Assembly: GCF_003967075.1 (NCBI RefSeq)
Contig: NZ_AP018664.1
Coordinates: 3,932,001 to 3,996,000, forward strand
Direction of reading: 5' to 3'
Origin: Sphingobium amiense
GTDB lineage: Bacteria; Pseudomonadota; Alphaproteobacteria; Sphingomonadales; Sphingomonadaceae
DNA length: 64,000 nt
Shown: positions 17,408 through 25,775 of the stretch, in pieces
Layout: each line of letters begins with the position of its first letter
Position numbering within the stretch: the first letter of the stretch is position 1
Position numbers and translations under genes: made by a program
Notes under the pieces: generated by a model
What the model was told of the DNA's origin: nothing
Database searches by the model: none
The model's input: the letters and a program-made list of their open reading frames with translations, nothing else

Positions 17408-18325
17408 ATGCACAGTCCGCCCCTGCGCCAGTTGGACATATTCGCGCAGATGGTGGCGGCGGGTGACGCCGCCCGGTGCGCCAGCGATCTTGGCATCGAC
17501 GTCGATCTTCTGCTGCAGGAACTGGAGTCGCTTGAGCTGCGGCTGGGTTATCGCCTGTTCGACGATCCCGGCGGTCGCGCCCGCCTGACCGAAGCTGGGC
17601 ACAAGACAGCGCGGGCGATGACGCTGCTTTCTCAGGATGAGGATGCATCGGGGCTGCCCGAGGGCACCCCGGAGGCGCGAACGACAGCCGCGCCCGCTAT
17701 TGTCTCATCACGGTGCGATATTCTGCTGGCCGCGCCGCCGCCGGTCTTCGGGCATATCCAGGAAGCGCTCGCGGCGTTCGAAGCGGCGAATGACGACATC
17801 GCGATCACGCTCGACCTTCACGTTCACGACGCGGCTCAGGCCGCCGCCGCGCTCGCGTCCGGCCGGGCCGACATTGCCTATTTCTACGCGCTGGAAGAGC
17901 CGCAGGCGCCTGCATCACGCTACGGCTGGTCGGAGCCGCTCAATCTCTATGCCGGGGATACGCATGTGCTGGCGCAGCGGGACAGCGTCGGTCGCGATGC
18001 TCTCGCCTCCGTTCCGCAGATCGCGCTGGAGGCAGGGAACGGCGTGCGCGCGATTACCGATGCCGCGCTCTACCGCGCGCGTGCCGATCCGGGGCCGGCG
18101 GTCGTCGAAAGCGACAATATGGCGGACATTCTCGCGGCACTCAGGGCTGGCCGAGGACTCTTCGCCGCCTTTGGTCCGCTGGCGCGCGATGTGGGGCGGA
18201 TGGCAGGTGTCCGGCGGCTCGCGCTGGACGTGCCGCTCCCTTCCATCGAAATCCGGCAGGCCGTGAGCGCAGCGGCCGCCGACAAGCCCGCGGCGCAGGC
18301 GCTCGCGGACTTTCTGTTTCTCTAA
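17408..18325 (+). CDS. LysR-family transcriptional regulator (divergent)
   Basis: This 305-residue protein has LysR architecture. The N-terminal winged helix spans about residues 5-64 (LRQLDIFAQMVAAGDAA and LELRLGYRLFDDPG, then LTEAGHK), and a substrate-binding domain follows from about residue 95. The HTH core is divergent: the usual SQPAVSxQI segment is replaced by DVDLLLQEL. The ATG at 17408 gives normal length; an upstream frame to 17318 adds residues unlike the family. It lies 129 bases after the operon on the same strand, is the only regulator in the region, and is the best candidate to sense the operon's substrate or a CoA intermediate. Its stop overlaps that of the convergent LacI gene. 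Confidence 0.82.
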   Translation: MHSPPLRQLDIFAQMVAAGDAARCASDLGIDVDLLLQELESLELRLGYRLFDDPGGRARLTEAGHKTARAMTLLSQDEDASGLPEGTPEARTTAAPAIVSSRCDILLAAPPPVFGHIQEALAAFEAANDDIAITLDLHVHDAAQAAAALASGRADIAYFYALEEPQAPASRYGWSEPLNLYAGDTHVLAQRDSVGRDALASVPQIALEAGNGVRAITDAALYRARADPGPAVVESDNMADILAALRAGRGLFAAFGPLARDVGRMAGVRRLALDVPLPSIEIRQAVSAAAADKPAAQALADFLFL

Positions 18326-19311
18326 TCGGGGGCTGGTCCGGTGCTCCCTCTTTCCATCAGCGTGAAGATAAATTCCGGCACATCGACAAGCCCGTCTGCG
18401 AGTGCGTCGATGACGGCGCGGCCCATATCCTCCAGCGGCTGCCGAACGGTCGTCAGCGGCGGCCAGGAGGTATGGCTTGCCGTCGTGTCGTCGAAGCCCG
18501 TCACCGACAGATCTTCCGGAATGCGAAGCCCGACGCGATGCGCGACGGCAAGCACCCCCAGCGCCATTTCATCGTTGGTGGCGAAGACGGCGGTGGGCCG
18601 CTCGCCCCGCGTCAATAGGGCTTCGCCTGCCTCGACGCCTGACGCATAGTCGAAGCGCCCCCTATGGAAGGCGACGGCGTCGGGCGATAGGCCAGCGACG
18701 GCCAGCCCTTCGCGAAAGCCATCCACCCGGCGCGCGGCTGCGCGATGGCCCGTTGGCGGGGTGATGACGCCGAACCGCCGATGGCCAAGCGCCACCATAT
18801 GATCGGCCACCATCCGTCCCGCCGCGCGCTCGGGCGTGTGGATGTTGAATCCGCCGCCGCTGGCCGACCCGGCGATGCGGGCGCAGGGAAGCCGCATGGC
18901 CTCCAGCCGCGCCAGCAGTTCCGCGTCGTCGGACAGGGGCGGCACCAGCAGCACGCCATCGGGACGCAGCGCCGCCACCAGCCTGTCGAGCACGTCGAAC
19001 CGCTCATCCGCCGCAGCCGAAATCGGCTCCACGACGAGATGATAGCCAAGGTCGCGGCATCGCCACGCCGCACCCATCTGAATGCGGCTGACATAGCCGG
19101 GCGCGGGATTGTTGTAGAGGAAGGCGATCATGAACGATCGCCCGCCCGCAAGCCGCCGGGCCGACTGGTTGGGGCGGTAGCCTAGCTGGTCGATCGCCTG
19201 CTGGACCCGGACGCGCAATTCCGCGCTGACGTTGGGCGACTTGTTGACGACGCGCGAAACCGTCTTGATCGACACATGGGCCAGCGCGGCAACGTCATGG
19301 ATACTGGTCAT
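18322..19311 (-). CDS. LacI-family regulator (not linked to a sugar gene)
   Basis: This is a 329-residue LacI/GalR repressor. The HTH starts at residue 2 (TSIHDVAALAHVSIKTVSRV) with the hinge helix at YRPNQSARRLAGG (about residue 47). A periplasmic-binding-protein-like sensor domain fills the rest, with FATNDEMALGV and VTGFDDTTAS near residues 245 and 280. The ATG at 19309-19311 is preceded by CAGGAAACG, a good ribosome site. No carbohydrate gene is adjacent, which is unusual for the family. Its HTH and sensor resemble regulators of sphingomonad and Caulobacter polysaccharide loci, so it may act in trans, possibly on the operators of the locus at 28-64 kb. Confidence 0.9.
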   Translation of the reverse strand: MTSIHDVAALAHVSIKTVSRVVNKSPNVSAELRVRVQQAIDQLGYRPNQSARRLAGGRSFMIAFLYNNPAPGYVSRIQMGAAWRCRDLGYHLVVEPISAAADERFDVLDRLVAALRPDGVLLVPPLSDDAELLARLEAMRLPCARIAGSASGGGFNIHTPERAAGRMVADHMVALGHRRFGVITPPTGHRAAARRVDGFREGLAVAGLSPDAVAFHRGRFDYASGVEAGEALLTRGERPTAVFATNDEMALGVLAVAHRVGLRIPEDLSVTGFDDTTASHTSWPPLTTVRQPLEDMGRAVIDALADGLVDVPEFIFTLMERGSTGPAPD

Positions 19312-19398
19312 CGTTTCCTGTTCTGCAAGCTGCCACGCCGTCATGCCCACCGGCAGCGCAGGTTGGCAAGAACTGAAACGACGCGCTACAGGGACAGG

Positions 19399-19599
19399 AT
19401 GGGCGACATCATCAACCTCAGGCATGCTCGAAAGGCGAAGGCGCGACGCGACCGGGAAAAGGTTGCAGGGCAGAACCGCATCCTGTTCGGCCGGACGAAG
19501 ACCAAGAAGGCTCGCGATGAAAAATCCAAGGTCAAAATGGATCAGGCGATTGAGGGTGCGCATCGTGTGACCAAGATCGAAGATCCGGCCAAGGAATAG
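19399..19599 (+). CDS. DUF4169 small basic protein
   Basis: This 66-residue, very basic protein begins INLRHARKAKAR (about residue 5) and contains NRILFGRTKTKK (about residue 25), the hallmark of the short alphaproteobacterial DUF4169 family. Its function is unknown. The Lys/Arg content suggests nucleic-acid or ribosome contact, which is only inference. It is divergent from the LacI gene with 87 bases between starts. ACAGG precedes the ATG closely. Confidence 0.85.
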   Translation: MGDIINLRHARKAKARRDREKVAGQNRILFGRTKTKKARDEKSKVKMDQAIEGAHRVTKIEDPAKE

Positions 19600-19641
19600 A
19601 AAAAGAATATGCGAGATATGCATTCCGCATGTCGTGGATGA

Positions 19642-19670
19642 ATGAATATTCATCTTGAACTATTCATCTT
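19642..19670. repeat. Short palindrome and direct repeat before the Pro/Ala-rich membrane protein
   Basis: ATGAATATTCAT (19642-19653) is a perfect 12-bp palindrome. ATTCATCTT occurs at 19648-19656 and again at 19662-19670. The cluster lies 43-71 bases before the next start codon in unusually A/T-rich DNA, so a regulator site or promoter element is plausible. Confidence 0.4.
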
Positions 19671-19712
19671 TCCTTTCTCACGGATCGACGTGGATTTGAC
19701 CGTGTTGAGGAG

Positions 19713-20684
19713 ATGAATCGATGCGTCGGTCGTTTGCCCTGCACTATGACTGGACATACTCGCCTAATCCGCCCCGCCGGAGCCGCGATTGCCGCTGTTC
19801 TGGCTTTTCATTCCACCCCGATGATCGCGCAGGTTATCGTGCCGCCGCCGGTCGAGCCGGCTCCAGCGCCTGTCGCTGACCCTGTGGGCGCCGCGACTCC
19901 GGCTACGCCTCAGGTGCAGTTCACGCCTACCGCTCCGGTTGTTCAGCAGACCGCGCCGGTCGAGGAGCGCATCGCTGCCGCGACCGCCGCATCGGAGGCG
20001 GAACGCGCCGCTCCCGCACGCTCGCCGGTGAGGCAGGCACAGGTTGCGAAACCCGCGCCGGTCGCCCCGTCACGTAACGCGGAAGCTCCTGCGCCCGCAC
20101 CTGTCACCGCCGCGTCGCCGCAGGAGGCTCCCGCCACGATAGCACCCGCACGCGCAGAACCAGCGCCAACGATGGCGGCTGAAGCCACTCCGGCCGCCAC
20201 TGTGGCGTCAGACCCCGGCACTCAGCAGTCGCTGCTCTGGGCGTTGGGAGGCGGCGTTCTCGTTCTTGTCGGGCTGGGCGGCGCAGCACTCGCCCGTCGC
20301 CGCCGGACGAGCGATAATGAGGCGGAATTTGCCGTCGATGAAATGGTGACGGAGCCGACGCCTGTTGCGCCAGCGTCTTCCCCGGCTCACGTCAGCGCAC
20401 GGCCCGTTCGCACTGTCGATGCTCATGAAAATAGCGTGCTGGAATCAATGGTTGCGGCGCCGCCGAGCGCGGAGAACCCGTTCGCCACCCGCACGAAGCG
20501 GATGCGCCGCGCCAAATTCCTTCTGGCGCAACAGGCGGCTCCGCGCGCGGCAGAGCCTCACATGGCCCCGCAGACAACGCATGCGGAACCCGCCTTCGCT
20601 GCAGCGCCGGATCGGAGCCAGACGGTGTATCGCTTCGGCGCCGACACGGGTCGTTCGGGTTTTCTCAAGCCCCGCACGCGCTAA
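19713..20684 (+). CDS. Pro/Ala-rich single-pass membrane protein, unknown function
   Basis: This 323-residue protein matches no family I recognise. A signal-like hydrophobic stretch at about residues 18-40 ends in PMIAQ. A low-complexity Pro/Ala-rich region fills about residues 41-170. A clear transmembrane helix (LLWALGGGVLVLVGLGG) at about residues 171-190 is followed by ARRRR, which marks the cytoplasmic side. The C-terminal 125 residues are basic and carry a FLKPRTR end. The layout suggests a periplasm-spanning or cell-wall-linked protein. The start is uncertain: ATG 19713 has GAGG only two bases away, and ATG 19746 has no clear ribosome site. Confidence 0.7.
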   Translation: MNRCVGRLPCTMTGHTRLIRPAGAAIAAVLAFHSTPMIAQVIVPPPVEPAPAPVADPVGAATPATPQVQFTPTAPVVQQTAPVEERIAAATAASEAERAAPARSPVRQAQVAKPAPVAPSRNAEAPAPAPVTAASPQEAPATIAPARAEPAPTMAAEATPAATVASDPGTQQSLLWALGGGVLVLVGLGGAALARRRRTSDNEAEFAVDEMVTEPTPVAPASSPAHVSARPVRTVDAHENSVLESMVAAPPSAENPFATRTKRMRRAKFLLAQQAAPRAAEPHMAPQTTHAEPAFAAAPDRSQTVYRFGADTGRSGFLKPRTR

Positions 20685-20703
20685 TTCCTTCTAGAAGCTG
20701 TTG

Positions 20704-20737
20704 GAAGCCGGCCCCTGAAAAGGCCGGCTTCTTCTTG
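20704..20737 (+). terminator. Intrinsic terminator before argG
   Basis: GAAGCCGGCC (20704-20713) pairs with GGCCGGCTTC (20722-20731) across the loop CCTGAAAA, followed by TTCTTG. The 10-bp stem is perfect. It lies 20 bases after the membrane-protein stop. Confidence 0.8.
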
Positions 20738-20819
20738 CGCGGTTGCGCTTTGGCGGCGTGCCTGATACCGGGCGCGCGCACCTGAAACGCCCATGAAGGC
20801 TGAGAAGAGTCCCGCGCCC

Positions 20820-22037
20820 ATGTCCGACAAGATCAATCGCATCGTCCTAGCCTTCTCGGGCGGTCTCGACACGAGCGTGATCCTCAAATGGCTGCAGCAG
20901 ACCTATGAGTGCGAGGTGGTGACCTTCACCGCCGATCTGGGGCAGGGCGAGGAACTGGAGCCTGCGCGCGCCAAGGCGCGGCTGATGGGCGTCAGGGAAG
21001 AGCATATCTTCATCGACGACCTGCGCGAAGAGTTCGTAAAGGATTATGTCTTCCCGATGATGCGCGGCAACGCGCTCTATGAAGGACTGTATCTGCTCGG
21101 CACCTCGATCGCGCGGCCCCTGATCGCCAAGCGCCAGATCGAGATCGCGAAGCAGGTGGGCGCCGACGCCGTCAGCCATGGCGCGACCGGCAAGGGCAAC
21201 GATCAGGTGCGGTTCGAGCTGGGCTATTACGGCCTCGCTCCCGACATCAAGGTCATCGCCCCGTGGCGCGAATGGGATCTCACCAGCCGCACGAGGCTGA
21301 TCGAGTTCGCCGAGCAGCACCAGATACCGATCCCCCGCGACAAGCGCGGCGAAGCGCCGTTTTCGACCGACGCGAACATGCTTCACACCTCTTCGGAGGG
21401 GAAGGTGCTGGAAGATCCGTGGGAGGAAACACCGGACTTCGTCTATTCGCGCACCGTCAATCCGGAGGATGCGCCTGACGCGCCTGAATATATCACCGTC
21501 GATTTCGAGCGCGGCGACGGCGTGGCGATCAACGGTGTGGGCATGTCGCCCGCGACCCTGCTCGAAACGCTCAACGAGTATGGCCGCAAACATGGCATCG
21601 GCCGCCTCGATCTGGTGGAAAACCGGTTCGTGGGCATGAAGTCGCGCGGCATGTATGAGACGCCGGGCGGCACCATCTATCACCTCGCCCACCGGGGAAT
21701 CGAGCAACTGACGCTGGACCGCGGCGCGGCGCACCTGAAAGACGAACTCGCGCCGCGCTATGCCGAGCTGATCTATAACGGCTTCTGGTTCAGCCCCGAG
21801 CGCGAGATGCTTCAGGCCGCGATCGACCATAGCCAGCAGAAGGTGACGGGCACGGTTCGTCTGAAGCTTTACAAGGGCGGCGTCTATGTCGTCGGCCGCA
21901 AATCGCCCTATTCGCTCTACAGCGAAAAGGTCGTGACGTTCGAGGATGACGCGGGCGCCTATGATCAGCGCGACGCAGCGGGCTTCATCAAACTGAACGC
22001 GCTGCGGCTGCGGCTTCTGGGTCGCCGCGACGGCTGA
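20820..22037 (+). CDS. argG: Argininosuccinate synthase
   Basis: This cytoplasmic enzyme of arginine synthesis joins citrulline and aspartate with ATP to give argininosuccinate. The ATP-binding PP-loop is AFSGGLDTS at about residue 11. The segments [13 protein letters not shown] (about residue 120) and [16 protein letters not shown] (about residue 175) are diagnostic. The length from ATG 20820 is 405 residues, the family norm. The ATG at 20793 would add nine residues and has no better ribosome site. It stands alone between an upstream terminator and the EF-hand gene. It is a core gene and a useful marker for placing the organism. Confidence 0.97.
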   Translation: MSDKINRIVLAFSGGLDTSVILKWLQQTYECEVVTFTADLGQGEELEPARAKARLMGVREEHIFIDDLREEFVKDYVFPMMRGNALYEGLYLLGTSIARPLIAKRQIEIAKQVGADAVSHGATGKGNDQVRFELGYYGLAPDIKVIAPWREWDLTSRTRLIEFAEQHQIPIPRDKRGEAPFSTDANMLHTSSEGKVLEDPWEETPDFVYSRTVNPEDAPDAPEYITVDFERGDGVAINGVGMSPATLLETLNEYGRKHGIGRLDLVENRFVGMKSRGMYETPGGTIYHLAHRGIEQLTLDRGAAHLKDELAPRYAELIYNGFWFSPEREMLQAAIDHSQQKVTGTVRLKLYKGGVYVVGRKSPYSLYSEKVVTFEDDAGAYDQRDAAGFIKLNALRLRLLGRRDG

Positions 22038-22161
22038 ACCGATACAGTTTGCGACAAATGAGCGTGCCCCGTGACATAGTTGCGGGACAAGTCTCCTCGA
22101 TAAGCGTCATCAACGGCGGCGAAGGACCGCCCGGATGACCGCTTTTTAGAGGAAGACTGCC

Positions 22162-22773
22162 ATGCTCCGCTCTTTTTTCACGACCGTCGCGGCGGGATCG
22201 CTGTTCGTCGGCGGCCTTGCTGCCACCCACCTTGCCTTTGCCCAGCCTGGCCCCGATGGCGGCCCGCGCGGACGCGGCGGCCTGATGATGCAGGCGGACG
22301 CCAATAAGGATGGCCGCATCAGCAAGGCGGAAATGACCGCCGCGCTCGAAGCCCGCTTCGCCCGGATGGATATTGACCGCGACGGTCAACTGACGCCGAA
22401 GGATCGCGATCTTAAGCGCCAGGAGCGTCTGGGCGCGCGCTTCGCGCAAATGGACACCGACGGCAATGGCCAGATCAGCAAGGCCGAATTCACCGCAGCG
22501 CATGAGGCTCGCGCCGAAAAGCGTGGAGCGGGCGGCACGCAAGGCCATAAATGGCGCGGCGGCCCGCGTCGCGATCCCGGCATGGCTGGGCCGGCGGGCA
22601 GGGATAGGGCCGTGACCAAGGCGGACTTCATCGCGCGCGGCATGACGATGTTCGACCGTGCCGACGCCAACAAGGACGGCTTTGTCACCGCAGACGAGAT
22701 GAAGGCGGCGCATCAGGCGATGCGCGCCCAATGGCAGGACCGCAAGGGTCCGCCTCCGCCGCCGCAGGACTGA
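22162..22773 (+). CDS. Exported EF-hand calcium-binding protein
   Basis: This 203-residue protein has a signal peptide (about residues 1-27, ending AFAQ) and four EF-hand loops: DANKDGRISKAE (about 47), DIDRDGQLTPKD (about 73), DTDGNGQISKAE (about 97) and DANKDGFVTADE (about 174). Between loops 3 and 4 lies a Gly/Arg-rich linker. It should bind calcium in the periplasm. It is followed after 112 bases by a response regulator and sensor kinase on the same strand. Genes of this type often sit beside such kinases in sphingomonads, so it may be a target of the pair or a modulator of the kinase's periplasmic domain. Confidence 0.9.
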   Translation: MLRSFFTTVAAGSLFVGGLAATHLAFAQPGPDGGPRGRGGLMMQADANKDGRISKAEMTAALEARFARMDIDRDGQLTPKDRDLKRQERLGARFAQMDTDGNGQISKAEFTAAHEARAEKRGAGGTQGHKWRGGPRRDPGMAGPAGRDRAVTKADFIARGMTMFDRADANKDGFVTADEMKAAHQAMRAQWQDRKGPPPPPQD

Positions 22774-22776
22774 CCT

Positions 22777-22815
22777 GACGGGCGGCGGCGCGGCTCTGCC
22801 GATCCGCCGCCCGTC
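22777..22815 (+). other. Strong GC hairpin between the EF-hand gene and the two-component genes
   Basis: GACGGGCGGCGG (22777-22788) pairs perfectly with CCGCCGCCCGTC (22804-22815) around a 15-base loop. It begins 3 bases after the EF-hand stop. No T-tract follows, so it may stabilise the upstream mRNA or weaken read-through rather than act as a simple intrinsic terminator. Confidence 0.55.
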
Positions 22816-22885
22816 GGGGAGGGGCGAAGGCTGCCCCCTTGCCTTCGCCCTTCCAACCCATCCAAAGCCATGACAGACAGGCATG

Positions 22886-23605
22886 ATGAGCGACCGTCCT
22901 CACCTCCTGCTCGTCGATGACGAGCGTTCGATCCGCGAACCGCTGGCGCAATATCTGACGCGCAACGGCTTTCGCGTTACCGCCGTCGAAAGCGCGGCCG
23001 AAGCGCGAATCCGTCTGAACGCCAACGCCATCGACCTCGTCATCCTCGACATCATGATGCCGGGGGAGGATGGCCTGTCGCTCTGCCGCCATATCCGTGA
23101 GACGAGCGAGATCCCGGTCATTCTCCTGACGGCAAAGTCCGAAGAGACGGATCGCATCGTCGGACTGGAAATGGGCGCGGACGATTATGTGCTGAAACCC
23201 TTTTCGCCCCGCGAACTGGTTGCGCGCATCAAGGTGATCTTTCGCCGCGTTGCCACCGGTGGACAACGCGTCACCGCGCCCGACGGGGCGACCTATGCCT
23301 TTGCTGGCTGGCTGCTGAAAACGCAGGAACGCATGCTGGTCGATGCCGAGGGGGTGTCGCTGCCGCTTTCGACCGCCGAATATAATCTGATGCTGGCCTT
23401 CGCCACGCGTCCCAATCAGGTGCTGAGCCGTGACCAGTTGCTCGACATCACGCAGGGACGGGAGGCAAATGCCTTCGACCGCGCGATCGACAACCAGATC
23501 AGCCGTCTGCGCAAGAAGATCGAACCCGATCCCAAAAACCCGACGCTCATCAAGACTGTCTGGGGCGGCGGCTACACCCTGTCCGCCGAGGTGCGCAAAT
23601 TGTGA
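22886..23605 (+). CDS. OmpR-family response regulator
   Basis: This 239-residue protein has a receiver domain (about 1-120) and an OmpR/PhoB winged-helix DNA-binding domain (about 135-237). The phosphorylated aspartate is in VILDIMMPG (about residue 55), with the acidic pair in LVDDE and the switch lysine in VLKPFSP. The wing carries VWGGGYTL near the end. ATG 22886 is preferred over 22883 because CAGG ends only one base before the latter. The stop overlaps the kinase start (GTGA), so the pair is translated together. Confidence 0.95.
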   Translation: MSDRPHLLLVDDERSIREPLAQYLTRNGFRVTAVESAAEARIRLNANAIDLVILDIMMPGEDGLSLCRHIRETSEIPVILLTAKSEETDRIVGLEMGADDYVLKPFSPRELVARIKVIFRRVATGGQRVTAPDGATYAFAGWLLKTQERMLVDAEGVSLPLSTAEYNLMLAFATRPNQVLSRDQLLDITQGREANAFDRAIDNQISRLRKKIEPDPKNPTLIKTVWGGGYTLSAEVRKL

Positions 23606-24969
23606 GACGCCTCTGGCCGCAGAGCCTCGTCGGGCAAATCATCATCCTCGTCGCGCTGGGCCTCTTCGTGGCGCAGGCGATCAACTTCGCACTGCTGCTT
23701 CGGGAGCGGAACCGGCTGATGCTGACGGGGCAGACGGCGCCTGCCGTCTACCGCATCGTCAACGCGCTCGATGCGCGTTCCGAACGGCGCCGCGAGGACG
23801 ATGCCGGTCCGGGACGCGGGCGCAACGAGTGGCGCACGGTGCGCTTTTCCGACATCCGCCCGATCCTGACCGGACGTCCGCGCCCCGACATCGAAAAGCG
23901 CGCGGCCGATATGCTGTCTGACGTGGGCCTCTCGGTGCATTCGGTAGCGGCAGCGGAAGATGTTCAGCGCATGCCGATCCGGCGGTGGGAGATGATCCGG
24001 ATGCGGGCTACCGGCGAACCCATCGCGGACCGCCGCATGCCGCGCCTCACGCTGGCGGTCGAATATGCGCCGGGCCGCTGGATCACGGCACAGGCGCGGG
24101 GCGGCGACCGTCCTCCCCGCTTTGGCGGCTGGCTGATCTGGCAGACGCTGATCCTCTATGGCGTGGTTCTCGCGCCCCTGCTGTGGATCGGGAAGCGGAT
24201 GGCCCTGCCGATGAAGCAACTGACGGGCGCGGCCCAGCAATTCGCCCGCACCGGCGCTGCCGACCCGGTCGAGGAGCGGGGACCGGGCGACGTGCGCGAT
24301 CTCACTATGGCGTTCAACGCCATGCGCGCGCGGATCATGGCGATGCTGGACGAGAAGGACCGGATGCTCGGCGCGATCGGTCATGACCTGCGCACCCCGC
24401 TCGCCTCCCTGCGCGTCCGCGCGGAATCGGTCGAGGATGAAGGCGAGCGGGCGCGCATGTCGCAGACCATCGAAGAAATGAACCGGATGCTTGAGGACAT
24501 CCTCTCGCTGGCGCGCGCCGGGCGCAGCAGCGAGGCGCCGCAGAAGGTCGACATCGCCTCCCTTGCCGACGCCGTGGTGGAAGATTTCATCGAACTGGGG
24601 GGGGCGGTCGATCTGGCGGAGAGCGAGCGGGCGGTCGCTTTCGTCCGGCCGCAACAGATTCGCCGGGCGCTGCGCAACCTCATCGAAAACGCCATCGTCT
24701 ATGGCGAGCGGGCGCATGTGTCCGTCGCGCGCGACGGATCGACGATCCGCATCGCCGTGGCCGACGAAGGTCCGGGCATCGCCGAGGATCGCATGGCGGA
24801 GATGCTGGAGCCGTTCACCCGCCTCGAAGGATCGCGCAATCGCGAAACGGGTGGCGCAGGTCTGGGGCTGGCGCTGGTGCGGGCGATCATGGCGGAGCAT
24901 CGCGGCGAACTGCGCCTGTCCAACCGCGCCGAAGGCGGGCTGGAGGCTTGCCTCATCATTCCGGCCTGA
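23602..24969 (+). CDS. EnvZ-type sensor histidine kinase
   Basis: This 455-residue inner-membrane kinase starts with GTG inside the regulator's stop. It has helix 1 at about residues 10-33, a periplasmic domain of about 140 residues rich in Arg, and helix 2 at about 176-196. A HAMP linker follows. HisKA carries the phosphorylated histidine in GHDLRTPLAS (about residue 260). The ATPase domain has NLIENAIVYGE, DEGPGIAED and GAGLGLALV as N, G1 and G2 boxes. It presumably phosphorylates the regulator upstream. The signal is unknown; the calcium-binding neighbour suggests a cation or envelope signal. Confidence 0.94.
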   Translation: MRRLWPQSLVGQIIILVALGLFVAQAINFALLLRERNRLMLTGQTAPAVYRIVNALDARSERRREDDAGPGRGRNEWRTVRFSDIRPILTGRPRPDIEKRAADMLSDVGLSVHSVAAAEDVQRMPIRRWEMIRMRATGEPIADRRMPRLTLAVEYAPGRWITAQARGGDRPPRFGGWLIWQTLILYGVVLAPLLWIGKRMALPMKQLTGAAQQFARTGAADPVEERGPGDVRDLTMAFNAMRARIMAMLDEKDRMLGAIGHDLRTPLASLRVRAESVEDEGERARMSQTIEEMNRMLEDILSLARAGRSSEAPQKVDIASLADAVVEDFIELGGAVDLAESERAVAFVRPQQIRRALRNLIENAIVYGERAHVSVARDGSTIRIAVADEGPGIAEDRMAEMLEPFTRLEGSRNRETGGAGLGLALVRAIMAEHRGELRLSNRAEGGLEACLIIPA

Positions 24970-25022
24970 TCGGGGTTCGGGCCGATGAAGGCCCGCTCAA
25001 ATCGCAGTAAGCATTGCTTGGG

Positions 25023-25769
25023 CTATCGCCCCGTCATCGCCCGCGCATTGGCAAGGAAAGTGCGGCCGATGCGGATTTCATTGCCATCGGCGAGCGCGGC
25101 GAACCAGACCCCGCTGCCATCGTGGCGCAGGCGCGCGATCTGGTCGCGCCGCACGATATGGCTGCGATGCAGGCGCACGAACATCTGTGGGTCGAGCCTT
25201 TCCTCCAGCGAGCTGATCGTCTGGTGCAGCAGGTAGCTGTGACCGCCGACATGCAGCCGCATATAGTCGCGTTCCGCCTCGATCCGGTCGATCTGGTCGG
25301 CGGCGATGCGGATGAGTTCCGACCGGTGCGGCACCCAGAATTCCTCCGCCCATTCCGGCACCGGCTCCGCAGGGAGCGCGCTTTCCGCAATGGACAGCGG
25401 ATTGCGCAGGGCCACTTCCACCCGGTCGATGGCGCGCGTCAGCCGATCATGCGCCACCGGTTTCAGGAGATAGTCGACAGCGGCAAGGTCGAACGCCTCC
25501 ACCGCGAACCCCTCAAATGCCGTGACGAAGATAATGGCCGGACGAATGCCCATTCGCCCCACCGCACGCGCCACGCCGATCCCGTCGAGTAGAGGCATCG
25601 CAATGTCGAGCATCACGAGGTCGGGTTGCAGCCCCTCGATCAGCCGCAGGGCCGCCTCACCGTCGGTCGCTGTGCCCGCCAGCGTAATGCGCGGCTCACG
25701 GGCGCACAGCATCTGGAGCCGCTCGACCGCAAGCGGCTCATCGTCGACGATCATGGTGCGGATGGACAT
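25023..25769 (-). CDS. LytTR-family response regulator
   Basis: This 248-residue regulator has a receiver domain with phosphorylated Asp55 (LVMLDIAMP) and switch lysine in YLLKPVAHD, followed by a C-terminal LytTR DNA-binding domain (about 145-245) containing IEAERDYMRLH and FVRLHRSHIV. LytTR proteins bind direct repeats upstream of their targets. It lies 6 bases after the kinase gene on the same strand and forms a pair with it. Such pairs in Gram-negative bacteria sense varied extracellular or metabolic signals. No LytTR target is evident nearby. Confidence 0.93.
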   Translation of the reverse strand: MSIRTMIVDDEPLAVERLQMLCAREPRITLAGTATDGEAALRLIEGLQPDLVMLDIAMPLLDGIGVARAVGRMGIRPAIIFVTAFEGFAVEAFDLAAVDYLLKPVAHDRLTRAIDRVEVALRNPLSIAESALPAEPVPEWAEEFWVPHRSELIRIAADQIDRIEAERDYMRLHVGGHSYLLHQTISSLEERLDPQMFVRLHRSHIVRRDQIARLRHDGSGVWFAALADGNEIRIGRTFLANARAMTGR

Positions 25770-25775
25770 AGGCGG

